A stretch of DNA of 64,000 nucleotides from Yersinia intermedia (lineage in GTDB: Bacteria; Pseudomonadota; Gammaproteobacteria; Enterobacterales; Enterobacteriaceae). The stretch spans positions 62,001 through 126,000 of the forward strand of contig NZ_LR134116.1 of the NCBI RefSeq assembly GCF_900635455.1, written 5' to 3'. This document shows positions 10,247 through 17,580 of this stretch, piece by piece. Under the pieces are notes generated by a model, which saw only the letters and a program-made list of their open reading frames with translations, had not been told where the DNA came from and did no database searches. How positions within the stretch are numbered: position 1 is the first letter of the stretch; each line of letters starts with the position of its first letter. A program made the position numbers and the translations under genes.

Positions 10247-11068
10247 ATGTCGTCAGAAGAGTTAGAACTGGTCTGGAGTAGCATTAAATCAGAAGCAAGA
10301 GCACTGGCTGAGTGTGAACCCATGCTGGCGAGCTTTTTTCACGCGACATTATTGAAGCATGAGAATTTAGGCAGTGCCCTGAGTTATATTCTCGCGAATA
10401 AACTGGCTAATCCGATCATGCCTGCTATTGCCATCCGTGAAGTGGTTGAAGATGCCTATCGTGCAGATGCTCAGATGATAGTCTCGGCAGCGCGGGATAT
10501 TCTGGCGGTGCGGCTGCGTGACCCGGCTGTTGATAAATACTCTACGCCACTGCTGTATCTCAAAGGTTTTCACGCCTTACAGGCTTATCGTATCGGTCAT
10601 TGGTTGTGGGCGCAGGATCGTAAAGCGCTCGCCATTTACCTTCAAAATCAAGTCTCTGTTGCTTTTGGTGTCGATATCCACCCTGCGGCGACCATTGGCT
10701 GCGGCATCATGTTGGACCACGCTACCGGTATTGTTATTGGCGAAACGGCAGTGGTTGAGAATGATGTATCGATCCTGCAATCGGTTACCCTGGGGGGGAC
10801 CGGTAAAACCAGCGGCGATCGTCATCCGAAGATCCGTGAAGGTGTGATGATTGGGGCTGGGGCAAAAATTTTGGGGAATATCGAGGTTGGACGCGGTGCG
10901 AAAATTGGCGCCGGGTCAGTTGTGTTGCAGGCGGTTCCCGCTCATACCACTGCCGCAGGGGTACCTGCTCGCATCGTTGGTAAACCCGAAAGCGATAAGC
11001 CATCATTGGACATGGACCAGCATTTCAATGGGATTACCCATGGGTTTGAGTACGGCGACGGCATCTGA
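10247..11068 (+). CDS. cysE: Serine O-acetyltransferase
   Basis: CysE makes O-acetyl-L-serine from serine and acetyl-CoA, the committed step of cysteine synthesis. The 273-residue protein has the N-terminal helical SATase domain (about 1-140). A left-handed beta-helix of hexapeptide repeats follows, with GVDIHPAATIG, GIMLDHATGIVIGE (catalytic Asp/His pair) and VTLGGTGK. A GGAG ribosome site is present 10 nt before the ATG. An ERIC element begins at its stop codon. Confidence 0.96.
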   Translation: MSSEELELVWSSIKSEARALAECEPMLASFFHATLLKHENLGSALSYILANKLANPIMPAIAIREVVEDAYRADAQMIVSAARDILAVRLRDPAVDKYSTPLLYLKGFHALQAYRIGHWLWAQDRKALAIYLQNQVSVAFGVDIHPAATIGCGIMLDHATGIVIGETAVVENDVSILQSVTLGGTGKTSGDRHPKIREGVMIGAGAKILGNIEVGRGAKIGAGSVVLQAVPAHTTAAGVPARIVGKPESDKPSLDMDQHFNGITHGFEYGDGI

Positions 11069-11069
11069 T

Positions 11070-11196
11070 CATCTCCTTCGTACTTGAAGCTGTAGCGGTG
11101 TTAACTGCTCTTACTCACCCGAATCACTGACTTATGTCAGCTCATCGGGATGAGTTCGTTTGCTGCCTGGCTACAATTCCAATTACTTTGGATATA
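11070..11196. repeat. ERIC element, full length
   Basis: This approximately 127-bp element has the core CACCCGAATCACTGACTTAT and the mirrored GTCAGCTCATCGGG. Its terminal repeats are degenerate compared with other copies here. It lies between the convergent cysE and trmL. Confidence 0.85.
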
Positions 11197-11239
11197 CACC
11201 TTTCTATTGGGTTGCTAGCTGATCACCGGCACATTTTGG

Positions 11240-11737
11240 CTAAAACAACGGCTCTTTCAGTAACGCACCCGGATAACCTAATTGCCGCCAGGCTTCATAC
11301 ACCACCACTGACACCGCGTTTGACAGATTCATACTACGGCTATCAGCTTGCATCGGAATCCTGATTTTCTGTTGAGCAGGTAACGCATCCAAAACACTGG
11401 CGGGCAAACCACGGGTTTCAGGGCCAAACAACAGGTAATCATCAGCTTGATAGCTTACCGCACTGTGGGCTGGCGTCCCTTTGGTGGTTAGTGCAAATAA
11501 TCGGGCAGGCTGCGCACTGTCGAGATTTTCACAATCTAAAAAGGCCTGATAATCATGGTGATGCTTAATACTGGCAAACTCATGATAATCAAGGCCTGCT
11601 CGGCGTAAGCGTTTGTCATCCCAGGTGAAACCTAAAGGTTTAATCAGATGGAGCTGGCAGCCGGTATTCGCACATAACCGGATGATATTACCGGTATTGG
11701 GCGGAATTTCGGGTTCAAATAAAACGATATTAAGCAT
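11240..11737 (-). CDS. trmL: tRNA (cytidine(34)-2'-O)-methyltransferase
   Basis: TrmL is a SPOUT-class methyltransferase that 2'-O-methylates the wobble base of two leucine tRNA isoacceptors. The 165-residue product shows the SPOUT/TrmH motifs: [13 protein letters not shown] near the N-terminus, [11 protein letters not shown] (motif 2, SAM-binding knot) and the C-terminal [19 protein letters not shown] (motif 3). The length matches the single-domain TrmL subgroup. It is divergent from ada. Confidence 0.95.
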   Translation of the reverse strand: MLNIVLFEPEIPPNTGNIIRLCANTGCQLHLIKPLGFTWDDKRLRRAGLDYHEFASIKHHHDYQAFLDCENLDSAQPARLFALTTKGTPAHSAVSYQADDYLLFGPETRGLPASVLDALPAQQKIRIPMQADSRSMNLSNAVSVVVYEAWRQLGYPGALLKEPLF

Positions 11738-11819
11738 ATGTCCCCCAATAATGAGGGGCGCAGGATATCAGAAACCTCCCCTCTATGCAGCGGTTGCTAA
11801 TGTCAGTAGCGCGTACAAT

Positions 11820-11832
11820 AATTTAAAAGCAA
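11820..11832 (+). promoter_or_regulatory. Candidate Ada box
   Basis: The sequence AAT-N6-GCAA is the A-box/B-box arrangement bound by methylated Ada. A TATATG hexamer at 11862-11867 could be the -10, placing the box just upstream of the -35 as expected for autoactivation of ada. It is short, so a chance match is possible. Confidence 0.45.
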
Positions 11833-11903
11833 GCAGCGGAGAGTGTAAGCAGTGGCTGTTTTATATGCTGATTAACACAGTCACTATCAACGGGGTATTT
11901 ATC

Positions 11904-12968
11904 ATGATCCGTGCGAAAGATACATTCTGGGATGCGATCGTTAATCGGGACAAAACAGCCGATGGTCAGTTCGTTTATGCGGTGAAAACGACTGGTGTTT
12001 ATTGTCGCCCCTCTTGCCCGTCCCGTCAGGCTAAAGCAGAGAATATTGAATTTTTTGCCGATAATCATGCGGCTGAACAGGCCGGTTATCGGCCCTGTAA
12101 ACGATGCCAGCCCACTGAATTACCCCTGTCACAGCAGCATGCAGCCAAAATCAGTCGGGCATGCCGCTTAATTGAGCAGGCCGAGACGCCACTTAAGCTT
12201 GATGAGTTGGCGGCGCAGGTGAATCTTAGTGCTTTTCATTTCCATCGTTTATTTAAAGCCATTACCGGGTTGACCCCTAAGGCATATGCCAGTGCAACGC
12301 GCAGTGCGCGTATTCGTACACAATTAGCGGGGCAAGGTTCGGTAACTGACGCTATCTTTGACGCCGGTTATAACTCTAATGGCCGATTTTATGAGCAATC
12401 GAATCAGTTGTTGGGGATGACTCCGACCCGCTATCGCAGTGGCGGGCGTGATACTACGCTGCATTTTGCCGTCGGAGAAAGCTCTCTCGGTGCGATTCTG
12501 ATGGCGAAAAGTAAGCTGGGTATTTGTGCCATCTTGCTGGGCGACTCCCCAGCGCTGCTGGTGCAGCAGTTACAGGATAAGTTTCCACAGGCAGAGTTAA
12601 TTGGCGGCGATACTGAGTTTGAGCAATGGTTCGCGCAGGTGGTGGGGTTGGTTGAGGCTCCTAAACTCGGGCTAGATTTGCCGCTGGATATTCAGGGTAC
12701 CGCTTTTCAGCAGCGGGTGTGGCAGGCACTGCGGGAAATTCCAGTAGGTGAGACGACCAGTTATGCTGATATCGCCGCCAGAATAGGTTCACCCAAAGCG
12801 GTGCGTGCGGTAGCCGGTGCCTGTGCTGCCAATATGCTGGCGGTTGCTATTCCTTGTCACCGGGTTATTCGCCAGGATGGCACGTTGTCAGGCTATCGTT
12901 GGGGTGTTGAGCGCAAAAAGCAGTTGCTGGAAAAAGAGGGGCAGGGAGAAGAGGTCAGCAAACCGTGA
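11904..12968 (+). CDS. ada: Bifunctional DNA methylphosphotriester/O6-alkylguanine repair protein and regulator Ada
   Basis: Ada removes methyl groups from DNA onto its own cysteines and then activates the adaptive response. The N-terminal domain has the four zinc cysteines C34, C38, C65 and C68. C34 and C38 lie in YCRPSC, and C34 is the position of the methyl-accepting cysteine. An AraC-type HTH spans about 85-180, with the FHFHRLFKAITGLTPKAY segment. The C-terminal methyltransferase has the IPCHRV active site (about C320). The open frame extends upstream to 11613, but the ATG at 11904 gives 354 residues, the E. coli length. Confidence 0.95.
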   Translation: MIRAKDTFWDAIVNRDKTADGQFVYAVKTTGVYCRPSCPSRQAKAENIEFFADNHAAEQAGYRPCKRCQPTELPLSQQHAAKISRACRLIEQAETPLKLDELAAQVNLSAFHFHRLFKAITGLTPKAYASATRSARIRTQLAGQGSVTDAIFDAGYNSNGRFYEQSNQLLGMTPTRYRSGGRDTTLHFAVGESSLGAILMAKSKLGICAILLGDSPALLVQQLQDKFPQAELIGGDTEFEQWFAQVVGLVEAPKLGLDLPLDIQGTAFQQRVWQALREIPVGETTSYADIAARIGSPKAVRAVAGACAANMLAVAIPCHRVIRQDGTLSGYRWGVERKKQLLEKEGQGEEVSKP

Positions 12969-13016
12969 TAGCGGAGATCTGCCCGATCCCAGATGATCGG
13001 GCAGAGGTACGATAGA

Positions 13017-14393
13017 TTAAGACTTAAGTGGATGCAGCGGCAACCACAGTATCAAGCGCAAGCCACCTAATGGGCTGTCTTCAGCCCGCACCCATCCGCG
13101 ATGCTGATTGACGGCTGTTTCGACAATAGCCAATCCCAAACCCGTCCCGCCCGATTCCCGATCCCGTGCTTCATCAGTGCGGTAGAACGGCCGGAATATT
13201 TGTTCACGGTCTTCCGGGCTAACACCGGGGCCATCATCATCGACAGTGATAGTAATACCCTGATTATCAGAGCTGAATGCCACCGCAATGTGATGATGAG
13301 AGTAACGCAGTGCATTACGCACGATATTCTCTAGCGCGCTATCAAGTGCTGCTGGATTGCCAAATAAGGTCCATGGCCCAGGAGGTGCGGTGATTTCCAG
13401 CGTTTTGCCCATTTGGTCTGCTTCAAACTGGGCATTTTCCAGCACGTCAGACCATAAATCATTCGCTTTGATAGGTTCGCGATGTAGCTCGTTTTTATGT
13501 TGGCTACGGGATAACACCAGTAAATCATTGATCATGCTATCCAGTCGCTGTGCTTCCATTTCGATACGTTCCAGCTCTTTCCCCTCACCATGGCGGCGTC
13601 GCATCAACGCAGTCGCCAGTTGCAGGCGGGTAAGTGGCGTGCGCAACTCATGGGAGATATCAGAAATCAGCCGTTGTTGTGCCACAACCATTCTATCGAG
13701 TGCACTGATCATCTGATTAAAACTGGCACCGGTGGCCAAAAATTCTTGTGGCCCGGACTCCAGCTCAGGGTGCTGTTTCAGATTGCCCCGCGCCACATCA
13801 TCGGCGGCATTCTTCAACTTACGTGCTGGTTTTGCCAGACTCCAAGCCAGCCATAGCAACAGTGGCGCACTGATAAGCATGGTGACAATCAATAGCAGCA
13901 GCGGGCGGTCAAACATCAAATTGATGAAATCAGATTGCGGGCTACTGGCCGGGCGTATTAGATAGAGCTGATAGTTATCTTCACCATCGCGGATAGAGAA
14001 GGGGCCGACCATCTCGACACGGCCATATTTCTTCTTTTTCGGCTGATCTGAGTTATCAGACTGGCCGATAAAATTACGGACAATTTGCATTTCGTGACGT
14101 TGAGCGCCAATGACACGGCCCTCAGTGGTGACTAACACGAGATGTTGGCCCGGTGGTGCCCATTTTTCGATGGCGCGATAAAGCCTGCGCCACCACATCA
14201 GGTCATTGGCGGGGTCGCTGGCCAGTTCAGCTTCGATATGTTGCTCCAGCATCGTTCCCTGGCGCTGTTCGCTGTCGAGCAAGGCAGTCATTTGACGCGA
14301 ATCGAGCTTCGGCACCATCAATACCAGCATTAATACCAGTGCTAAAGTGAACCAAAAAATAGCAAAAATTCGCGTCGTTAAACTGTTAATCAT
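13017..14393 (-). CDS. cpxA: Envelope-stress sensor histidine kinase CpxA
   Basis: CpxA is an inner-membrane sensor for misfolded envelope proteins and the phosphodonor and phosphatase of CpxR. The 458-residue protein has TM1 (about 8-28), a periplasmic sensor domain, TM2 (about 164-186), HAMP, and HisKA with the phospho-accepting H248 in DISHELRTPL. The ATPase domain has the N box NIVRNALRYS, DDDGPGV and GGTGLGLAI. It overlaps the cpxR stop by 4 nt, so the two are coupled. CpxP binding holds it off. Confidence 0.97.
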   Translation of the reverse strand: MINSLTTRIFAIFWFTLALVLMLVLMVPKLDSRQMTALLDSEQRQGTMLEQHIEAELASDPANDLMWWRRLYRAIEKWAPPGQHLVLVTTEGRVIGAQRHEMQIVRNFIGQSDNSDQPKKKKYGRVEMVGPFSIRDGEDNYQLYLIRPASSPQSDFINLMFDRPLLLLIVTMLISAPLLLWLAWSLAKPARKLKNAADDVARGNLKQHPELESGPQEFLATGASFNQMISALDRMVVAQQRLISDISHELRTPLTRLQLATALMRRRHGEGKELERIEMEAQRLDSMINDLLVLSRSQHKNELHREPIKANDLWSDVLENAQFEADQMGKTLEITAPPGPWTLFGNPAALDSALENIVRNALRYSHHHIAVAFSSDNQGITITVDDDGPGVSPEDREQIFRPFYRTDEARDRESGGTGLGLAIVETAVNQHRGWVRAEDSPLGGLRLILWLPLHPLKS

Positions 14394-15088
14394 GTTTCCG
14401 ATACCATCAGATATCCGCGACCACGCAGAGTTTTAAACCAAGGTAACCCGTCTTTGCGATCCGGCAACTTACGGCGGAGGTTTGAAATATGCATATCAAT
14501 AGCACGATCAAACGGTGTTAATCGTTTCCCCAGCACTTCCTGGCTGAGATGCTCCCGCGATACAACCTGACCGAGATGCTGAGCCAGCAGGTAGAGTAAG
14601 GTAAATTCAGTACCGGTCAATTCCAGCGATTGGCCTTCAAACGTGGCCTCTTGGCGGCCTGGGTTCAATTGCAGGCAATCAACGTCCAGTGTTGGTGCAC
14701 CTTGATCGACATTTTGCTGTTGTTCGCTCCAGTTCGAGCGGCGCAAAATGGCCCGGATGCGCGCCACTAGCTCACGGTCATTAAACGGTTTTGCCAGATA
14801 ATCATCAGCACCCAGCTCAAGGCCAAGCACCCGATCCAATTCACTGCCACGGGCAGTTAGCATAATGACAGGGGTTTGGTGATGTTGACGCAACTCTTTC
14901 AACGTTTCGATACCATTCTTACGTGGCATCATAATATCGAGCAATAACAAGTCTATAGAGTTATCCAACAGGTTTAACGCCTGCTCGCCATCATAGGCAA
15001 CAACAACATTAAAACCTTCCATTTCCAGTAATTCTTTCAACAGCGACGTCAATTCACGATCATCATCAACTAATAGGATTTTATGCAT
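14390..15088 (-). CDS. cpxR: Response regulator CpxR
   Basis: CpxR is an OmpR-family DNA-binding regulator of the envelope-stress regulon. The receiver domain has the acidic pocket VDDD (7-10), phospho-acceptor D51 in LLLLDIMMPRKNG, and K at LAKPFNDREL. A C-terminal winged helix contains RAIDMHISNLRRK. An in-frame extension to 15163 exists. The ATG at 15088 has AGGAG upstream and gives 232 residues, identical in length to E. coli. A perfect CpxR box lies 55 bp upstream. Confidence 0.97.
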   Translation of the reverse strand: MHKILLVDDDRELTSLLKELLEMEGFNVVVAYDGEQALNLLDNSIDLLLLDIMMPRKNGIETLKELRQHHQTPVIMLTARGSELDRVLGLELGADDYLAKPFNDRELVARIRAILRRSNWSEQQQNVDQGAPTLDVDCLQLNPGRQEATFEGQSLELTGTEFTLLYLLAQHLGQVVSREHLSQEVLGKRLTPFDRAIDMHISNLRRKLPDRKDGLPWFKTLRGRGYLMVSET

Positions 15089-15142
15089 GATTATTTCTCC
15101 TCTTGACGCAAAATACGTTAACAATTGCCGGTATTCCATGAC

Positions 15143-15178
15143 TTTACTTAGCTTTACATGCACTGACCCCAGTTTTAC
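15143..15178 (-). promoter_or_regulatory. CpxR binding sites between cpxR and cpxP
   Basis: Read on the minus strand, 15143-15157 is GTAAAGCTAAGTAAA, an exact GTAAA-N5-GTAAA CpxR box. A third GTAAA half-site lies at 15174-15178, 21 bp (two helical turns) from the nearest one. The position between the divergent cpxRA and cpxP fits shared activation of both. Confidence 0.85.
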
Positions 15179-15271
15179 ATGCGCTGACGCTTGTTTGCAG
15201 CAGAAACGATAGACTGCTTCACATTGAATTGCATAGCAGCAAATCGCTTAGCAGATAGAACCCAGGAGTTA

Positions 15272-15772
15272 ATGATGCGCAAAGTAACTAAAGTAACAAC
15301 GTTAATCATGGCGTCAATGTTAGTTCTAGGCTCTCAAGCCGCCTTCGCCGCCGATAAGACCGGGGCCACTGATGATTGGTGCCACGGTGATGGTACGATG
15401 ATGAACAAGAAAGACGGTCGTGGTCACCATAACATGTTTGACGGCGTCAATCTGACCGAACAGCAGCGTCAGCAAATGCGTGACCTGATGCGCCAGTCTC
15501 GCCAAGGGCAGCCACGCCTTGATATGGCGGACAGAGACGCAATGCACAAGCTGGTTACCGCCGATAAATTCGATGAAGCTGCGGTAAGAGCGCAAGCTGA
15601 GAAAATGTCCAAAGACCAAGTTGAGCGCCAGGTCGAAATGGCCAAAGTCCGTAACCAAATGTTTAACTTGCTCACACCAGAGCAAAAAGCTGTCTTGAAC
15701 CAAAAGCACCAGCAGCGCATTGAGAAAATGCAGCAGGCGCCAGCAGCACAACCCTCTTCTGCCCAGAAGTAA
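15272..15772 (+). CDS. cpxP: Periplasmic Cpx inhibitor/adaptor CpxP
   Basis: CpxP is a periplasmic protein that represses CpxA and delivers misfolded pilins to DegP. A signal peptide ends at QAAFA, and the mature all-helical protein carries the two family LTxxQ motifs (LTEQQR and LTPEQK). The frame is open upstream to 15191, but AGGAG at 15264-15268 points to the paired ATGs at 15272/15275. The length, 165-166 residues, equals the E. coli protein. Its 3' UTR contains the CpxQ small RNA. Confidence 0.95.
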   Translation: MMRKVTKVTTLIMASMLVLGSQAAFAADKTGATDDWCHGDGTMMNKKDGRGHHNMFDGVNLTEQQRQQMRDLMRQSRQGQPRLDMADRDAMHKLVTADKFDEAAVRAQAEKMSKDQVERQVEMAKVRNQMFNLLTPEQKAVLNQKHQQRIEKMQQAPAAQPSSAQK

Positions 15773-15809
15773 GTAGTACCCTGTAATACCCTGTTTTCCT
15801 TGCCATAGA

Positions 15810-15852
15810 CACCATCCCTGTCTTTCGCCCTCCATGATGGAGGGCTTTTTTT
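15810..15852. repeat. attL-like direct repeat, overlaps the cpxQ 3' end
   Basis: This 43-bp sequence is repeated at 17489-17531 with a single difference (G at 15820, C at 17499). It contains the whole cpxP/cpxQ terminator (GCCCTCCATGATGGAGGGC plus T-run), which the insertion therefore kept functional. Confidence 0.85.
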
Positions 15853-15853
15853 T
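15827..15853 (+). terminator. cpxP/CpxQ Rho-independent terminator
   Basis: A 7-bp stem GCCCTCC / GGAGGGC with an ATGAT-type loop is followed by eight T residues. It is both the mRNA terminator and the Hfq-binding tail of CpxQ. Confidence 0.9.
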
Positions 15854-15930
15854 GTCTCTAAAAATTTATCTAGTAAAAACAGCTTGTTGTAAAACGTACA
15901 ACGTTCAGTAACGCTTTAAAGTTCTGCTAA

Positions 15931-15949
15931 TGTGGACAGTTTGTGGGCG
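15931..15949 (+). other. Tandem TGTGG repeats next to attL (candidate integrase arm sites)
   Basis: TGTGGACA at 15931 and TGTGGGCG at 15942 are 11 bp apart in the same direction. The same 11-bp spacing occurs near attR (17420 and 17431). They look like integrase arm-type binding sites left from the phage attP. The assignment is an inference. Confidence 0.5.
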
Positions 15950-15952
15950 CTC

Positions 15953-16110
15953 TTATGCTACTAATTCACCCTTTAATGGATTGAGTATAATGGCGTTTTG
16001 CAGATAATCTGGTGATAGATGGGTGTAAATCATGGTTTGCTGGATGTTGGCGTGTCCAAGTATCTGCTGTAGCACCTTAGTATTTGATATATCCGCAGTG
16101 ACCTGCCCCG
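15953..16110 (-). pseudogene. int: C-terminal remnant of a phage tyrosine integrase
   Basis: The minus strand encodes, ending at the TAA at 15953-15955, ADISNTKVLQQILGHANIQ followed by QTMIYTHLSPDYLQNAI. That is the terminal catalytic block of P2-type tyrosine recombinases: the LGH histidine and the nucleophile tyrosine in MIYTHL. In this frame an upstream stop lies near 16112 and no start codon with the rest of the enzyme follows, so the gene is truncated. It borders the attL-like repeat, as int does in P2 prophages. Confidence 0.85.
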
Positions 16111-16206
16111 TTGATTATACGGAGAGGATAAAATGATAATTCAGGCTTAATGATTTGGCTCCCCACGTCAATAGTATTAAAGACGAGAAAGAACCAACTA
16201 TCAGCT

Positions 16207-16506
16207 TTACCGATTTGGTATATGGAAAATAAAGGTACCACCCAAAGCGGCTGCATAACGGCTTAAGGTCGCCAAATTAGGTACGCTCTTACCATTTTCC
16301 ATACGGCTAATATTTTGTTTCTGTGTTCCAATTTTTTGGGCGACATCTTGTTGAGTAAGATGTAATGCTTTACGTGCATCTTTTAGCTGTGTCATCAGTG
16401 CCTTGCGGATCTGAATTTCGTTATAAGCTTCCAGAGTTGCCTTATCTTCTAAAAGCAGTGCCTTAGCTTCAGAAAATGGGATGATATCGAGGTCATTATC
16501 AGACAT
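16207..16506 (-). CDS. HTH antitoxin, HigA-like (XRE family)
   Basis: This 99-residue protein has a Cro/CI-type helix-turn-helix at about 38-92 (LKDARKALHLTQQDVAQKIG, then QKQNISRMENGKSVPNLATL). It should bind DNA and neutralise the toxin encoded immediately upstream. The start overlaps the toxin stop by 8 nt, the toxin-first order typical of higBA. The N-terminal 35 residues are acidic and may be the toxin-binding arm. It sits inside the prophage scar, where its intact frame suggests retention by addiction or selection. Confidence 0.8.
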   Translation of the reverse strand: MSDNDLDIIPFSEAKALLLEDKATLEAYNEIQIRKALMTQLKDARKALHLTQQDVAQKIGTQKQNISRMENGKSVPNLATLSRYAAALGGTFIFHIPNR

Positions 16507-16840
16507 TTTTCAGTCTCCGTTTAATATCTTTCATTCGTTGATTAGCTAATTCAAGGGATAGTTTGGGTGTTTTTTGACTTTTCTTATGCAGAACATGAAC
16601 AACGTAAAATTGCTTTCCGACTGTGAAAAAGAAAAACCCCCTAGCTATCCCCTCCTGAGCACTGACTCTTAATTCCTTTAGTCCGTTGCCTACATCTCGG
16701 ACTTTCGGTTCTTTCAAATCTGTGCCTACTTGTTCTAGTTCCTCTATGGCTTCAACCATTTCGGCTTTGAGGCCCGCAGGAAGTTTAGATAACTCTTTTA
16801 GTGCCACTTTTATAATGTTTGCTGAAAACATACTACTCAT
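16499..16840 (-). CDS. HigB/Gp49-like toxin of a type II toxin-antitoxin pair
   Basis: This approximately 113-residue protein resembles the phage Gp49/HigB (RelE superfamily) toxins, which cleave mRNA at the ribosome. Visible blocks are FSANIIKVALKELSKLPAG, a basic strand KELRVS...GIARGFFFFTVGKQFYVVHVLHKK, then KTPKLSLELANQRMKDIKRRL, the usual order for the family. The start is uncertain: the frame is open to 16879, and I chose the ATG at 16840 over the one at 16831. Neither has a strong ribosome site. It overlaps the antitoxin by 8 nt. Activity is not shown by sequence. Confidence 0.75.
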   Translation of the reverse strand: MSSMFSANIIKVALKELSKLPAGLKAEMVEAIEELEQVGTDLKEPKVRDVGNGLKELRVSAQEGIARGFFFFTVGKQFYVVHVLHKKSQKTPKLSLELANQRMKDIKRRLKNV

Positions 16841-17004
16841 CCATGAGAGCCATAGAAATAATTCTATCACGCAAATCAAAAGTCATCTACTTAGATGACT
16901 TTTCCGGTTTGTCGTTCCATCACCCACACATCTCTCCTAACATGCTATCCGTGCCCATTGGTGGCAAACTGGTTGAAACACTGGCGCGAATTTTGAGGGG
17001 GAAA

Positions 17005-17151
17005 ATGACCACGGCCAAATATCTCGACATGAGCTGCAACGCCGGGCAGACCATTACCTATGCTGACTATATCGGGCAGTCCATTGCCGACATTTTGATT
17101 ACACCAGTCGGTTCGCGGGTTATGTGCCCGTCTTATGGCGCTGGTGCTTGA
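17005..17151 (+). pseudogene. P2 gpW-like baseplate gene fragment
   Basis: After GAGGGGGAAA the frame reads MTTAKYLDMSCNAGQTITYA followed by DYIGQSIADILITPVGSRVM. This is the start of P2 gpW/T4 gp25-like baseplate wedge proteins, whose N-terminus has HIRQSxxDILxTPxGSRVM. Similarity ends after about 42 residues and the frame stops at 17151, whereas gpW is over 100 residues. The deletion joins this fragment directly to the region before ogr. Confidence 0.75.
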
Positions 17152-17161
17152 GGTGATTAAC

Positions 17162-17380
17162 ATGTTTCATTGCCCACTCTGTTGAGAATCAGCCCATGCC
17201 CGTTCCAGTCGCTACCTGAGTGAGAACACTAAGGAGCGGTATCACCAGTGCCAAAATATAAATTGCGGCCATACATTCAAGACCATGGAGACATTCGAAA
17301 GCTCAATTATGCGGCCCGGCGAAGTGATTCCGGCGATACCCCACCCAGAGCGGAGCGGCCAACAAAACCTTTGGATGTAG
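17162..17380 (+). pseudogene. ogr: P2 Ogr/Delta late-gene activator with in-frame stop
   Basis: Ogr is the zinc-finger activator of P2 late promoters. The frame encodes 72 residues, the P2 Ogr length, with cysteines at 4, 7, 30 and 35 (the C-x2-C-x22-C-x4-C signature). It ends GQQNLWM, close to Ogr. Codon 8 (17183-17185) is TGA, probably from CGA, so translation from the ATG at 17162 would stop after seven residues. No other decay is visible, so the stop may be recent. It is followed by a terminator and attR. Confidence 0.85.
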
Positions 17381-17390
17381 CTGTAACGAG

Positions 17391-17417
17391 AAAACCCCAA
17401 AATTTGGGGCTTTTTTC
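17391..17417 (+). terminator. Terminator after ogr
   Basis: CCCCAAA / TTTGGGG forms a stem preceded by an A-run and followed by CTTTTTT. It would end phage late transcription at the attR side. Confidence 0.75.
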
Positions 17418-17419
17418 GA

Positions 17420-17438
17420 TGTGGTCAATGTGTGGACA
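17420..17438 (+). other. Tandem TGTGG repeats next to attR (candidate integrase arm sites)
   Basis: TGTGGTCA at 17420 and TGTGGACA at 17431 are spaced 11 bp, mirroring the pair at 15931/15942 beside attL. They lie 51 bp before the attR-like repeat. Confidence 0.5.
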
Positions 17439-17488
17439 TTGAGTGAAATAAATTCTTTTATTTCATATTGATAAGGATGAGGGGATAT

Positions 17489-17531
17489 CACCATCCCTCT
17501 CTTTCGCCCTCCATGATGGAGGGCTTTTTTT
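17489..17531. repeat. attR-like direct repeat
   Basis: This is the second copy of the 43-bp repeat found at 15810-15852, again containing the GCCCTCC/GGAGGGC hairpin and T-run. It is separated from cpxP and lacks the CpxQ seed half, so it is presumably only an attachment-site relic and a spare terminator before fieF. Confidence 0.85.
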
Positions 17532-17580
17532 ATTCCACTTCCGTATACTCATAATCCTAAAATATCATTTAGGATAAGTT

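Larger units (their letters stand above)
15794..15853 (+). ncRNA. cpxQ: CpxQ small RNA from the cpxP 3' UTR
   Basis: The 3' UTR contains TTTTCCTTGCCATAGACACC followed by ATCCCTGTC and a strong GC hairpin with an eight-T tail. From memory this matches the 5' seed-bearing half of enterobacterial CpxQ, an Hfq-dependent sRNA released from cpxP mRNA by RNase E that represses envelope protein mRNAs. The stem here (GCCCTCC / GGAGGGC) differs from E. coli, but the seed region is preserved. The P2-like prophage scar begins inside this gene. Confidence 0.8.
15810..17531. mobile_element. Deleted P2-like prophage remnant between cpxP and fieF
   Basis: Direct repeats of 43 bp (15810-15852 and 17489-17531, one mismatch) bound 1.7 kb of non-backbone DNA. 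From left to right it holds attL, the C-terminal end of a tyrosine integrase (minus), a toxin-antitoxin pair (minus), a gpW baseplate fragment (plus), ogr with a stop (plus) and attR. Int pointing out at one end and ogr next to the other att is the genetic layout of P2. Nearly all structural genes are gone. Confidence 0.85.

Noticed and set aside
16819..17151. 110-residue plus-strand frame as one gene
   Set aside because: Only the part from 17005 resembles a protein (gpW). The upstream part overlaps the toxin gene on the other strand and has no recognisable content.
17248..17442. 64-residue plus-strand frame
   Set aside because: It is out of frame with ogr, which explains the same DNA with the Ogr cysteine signature.
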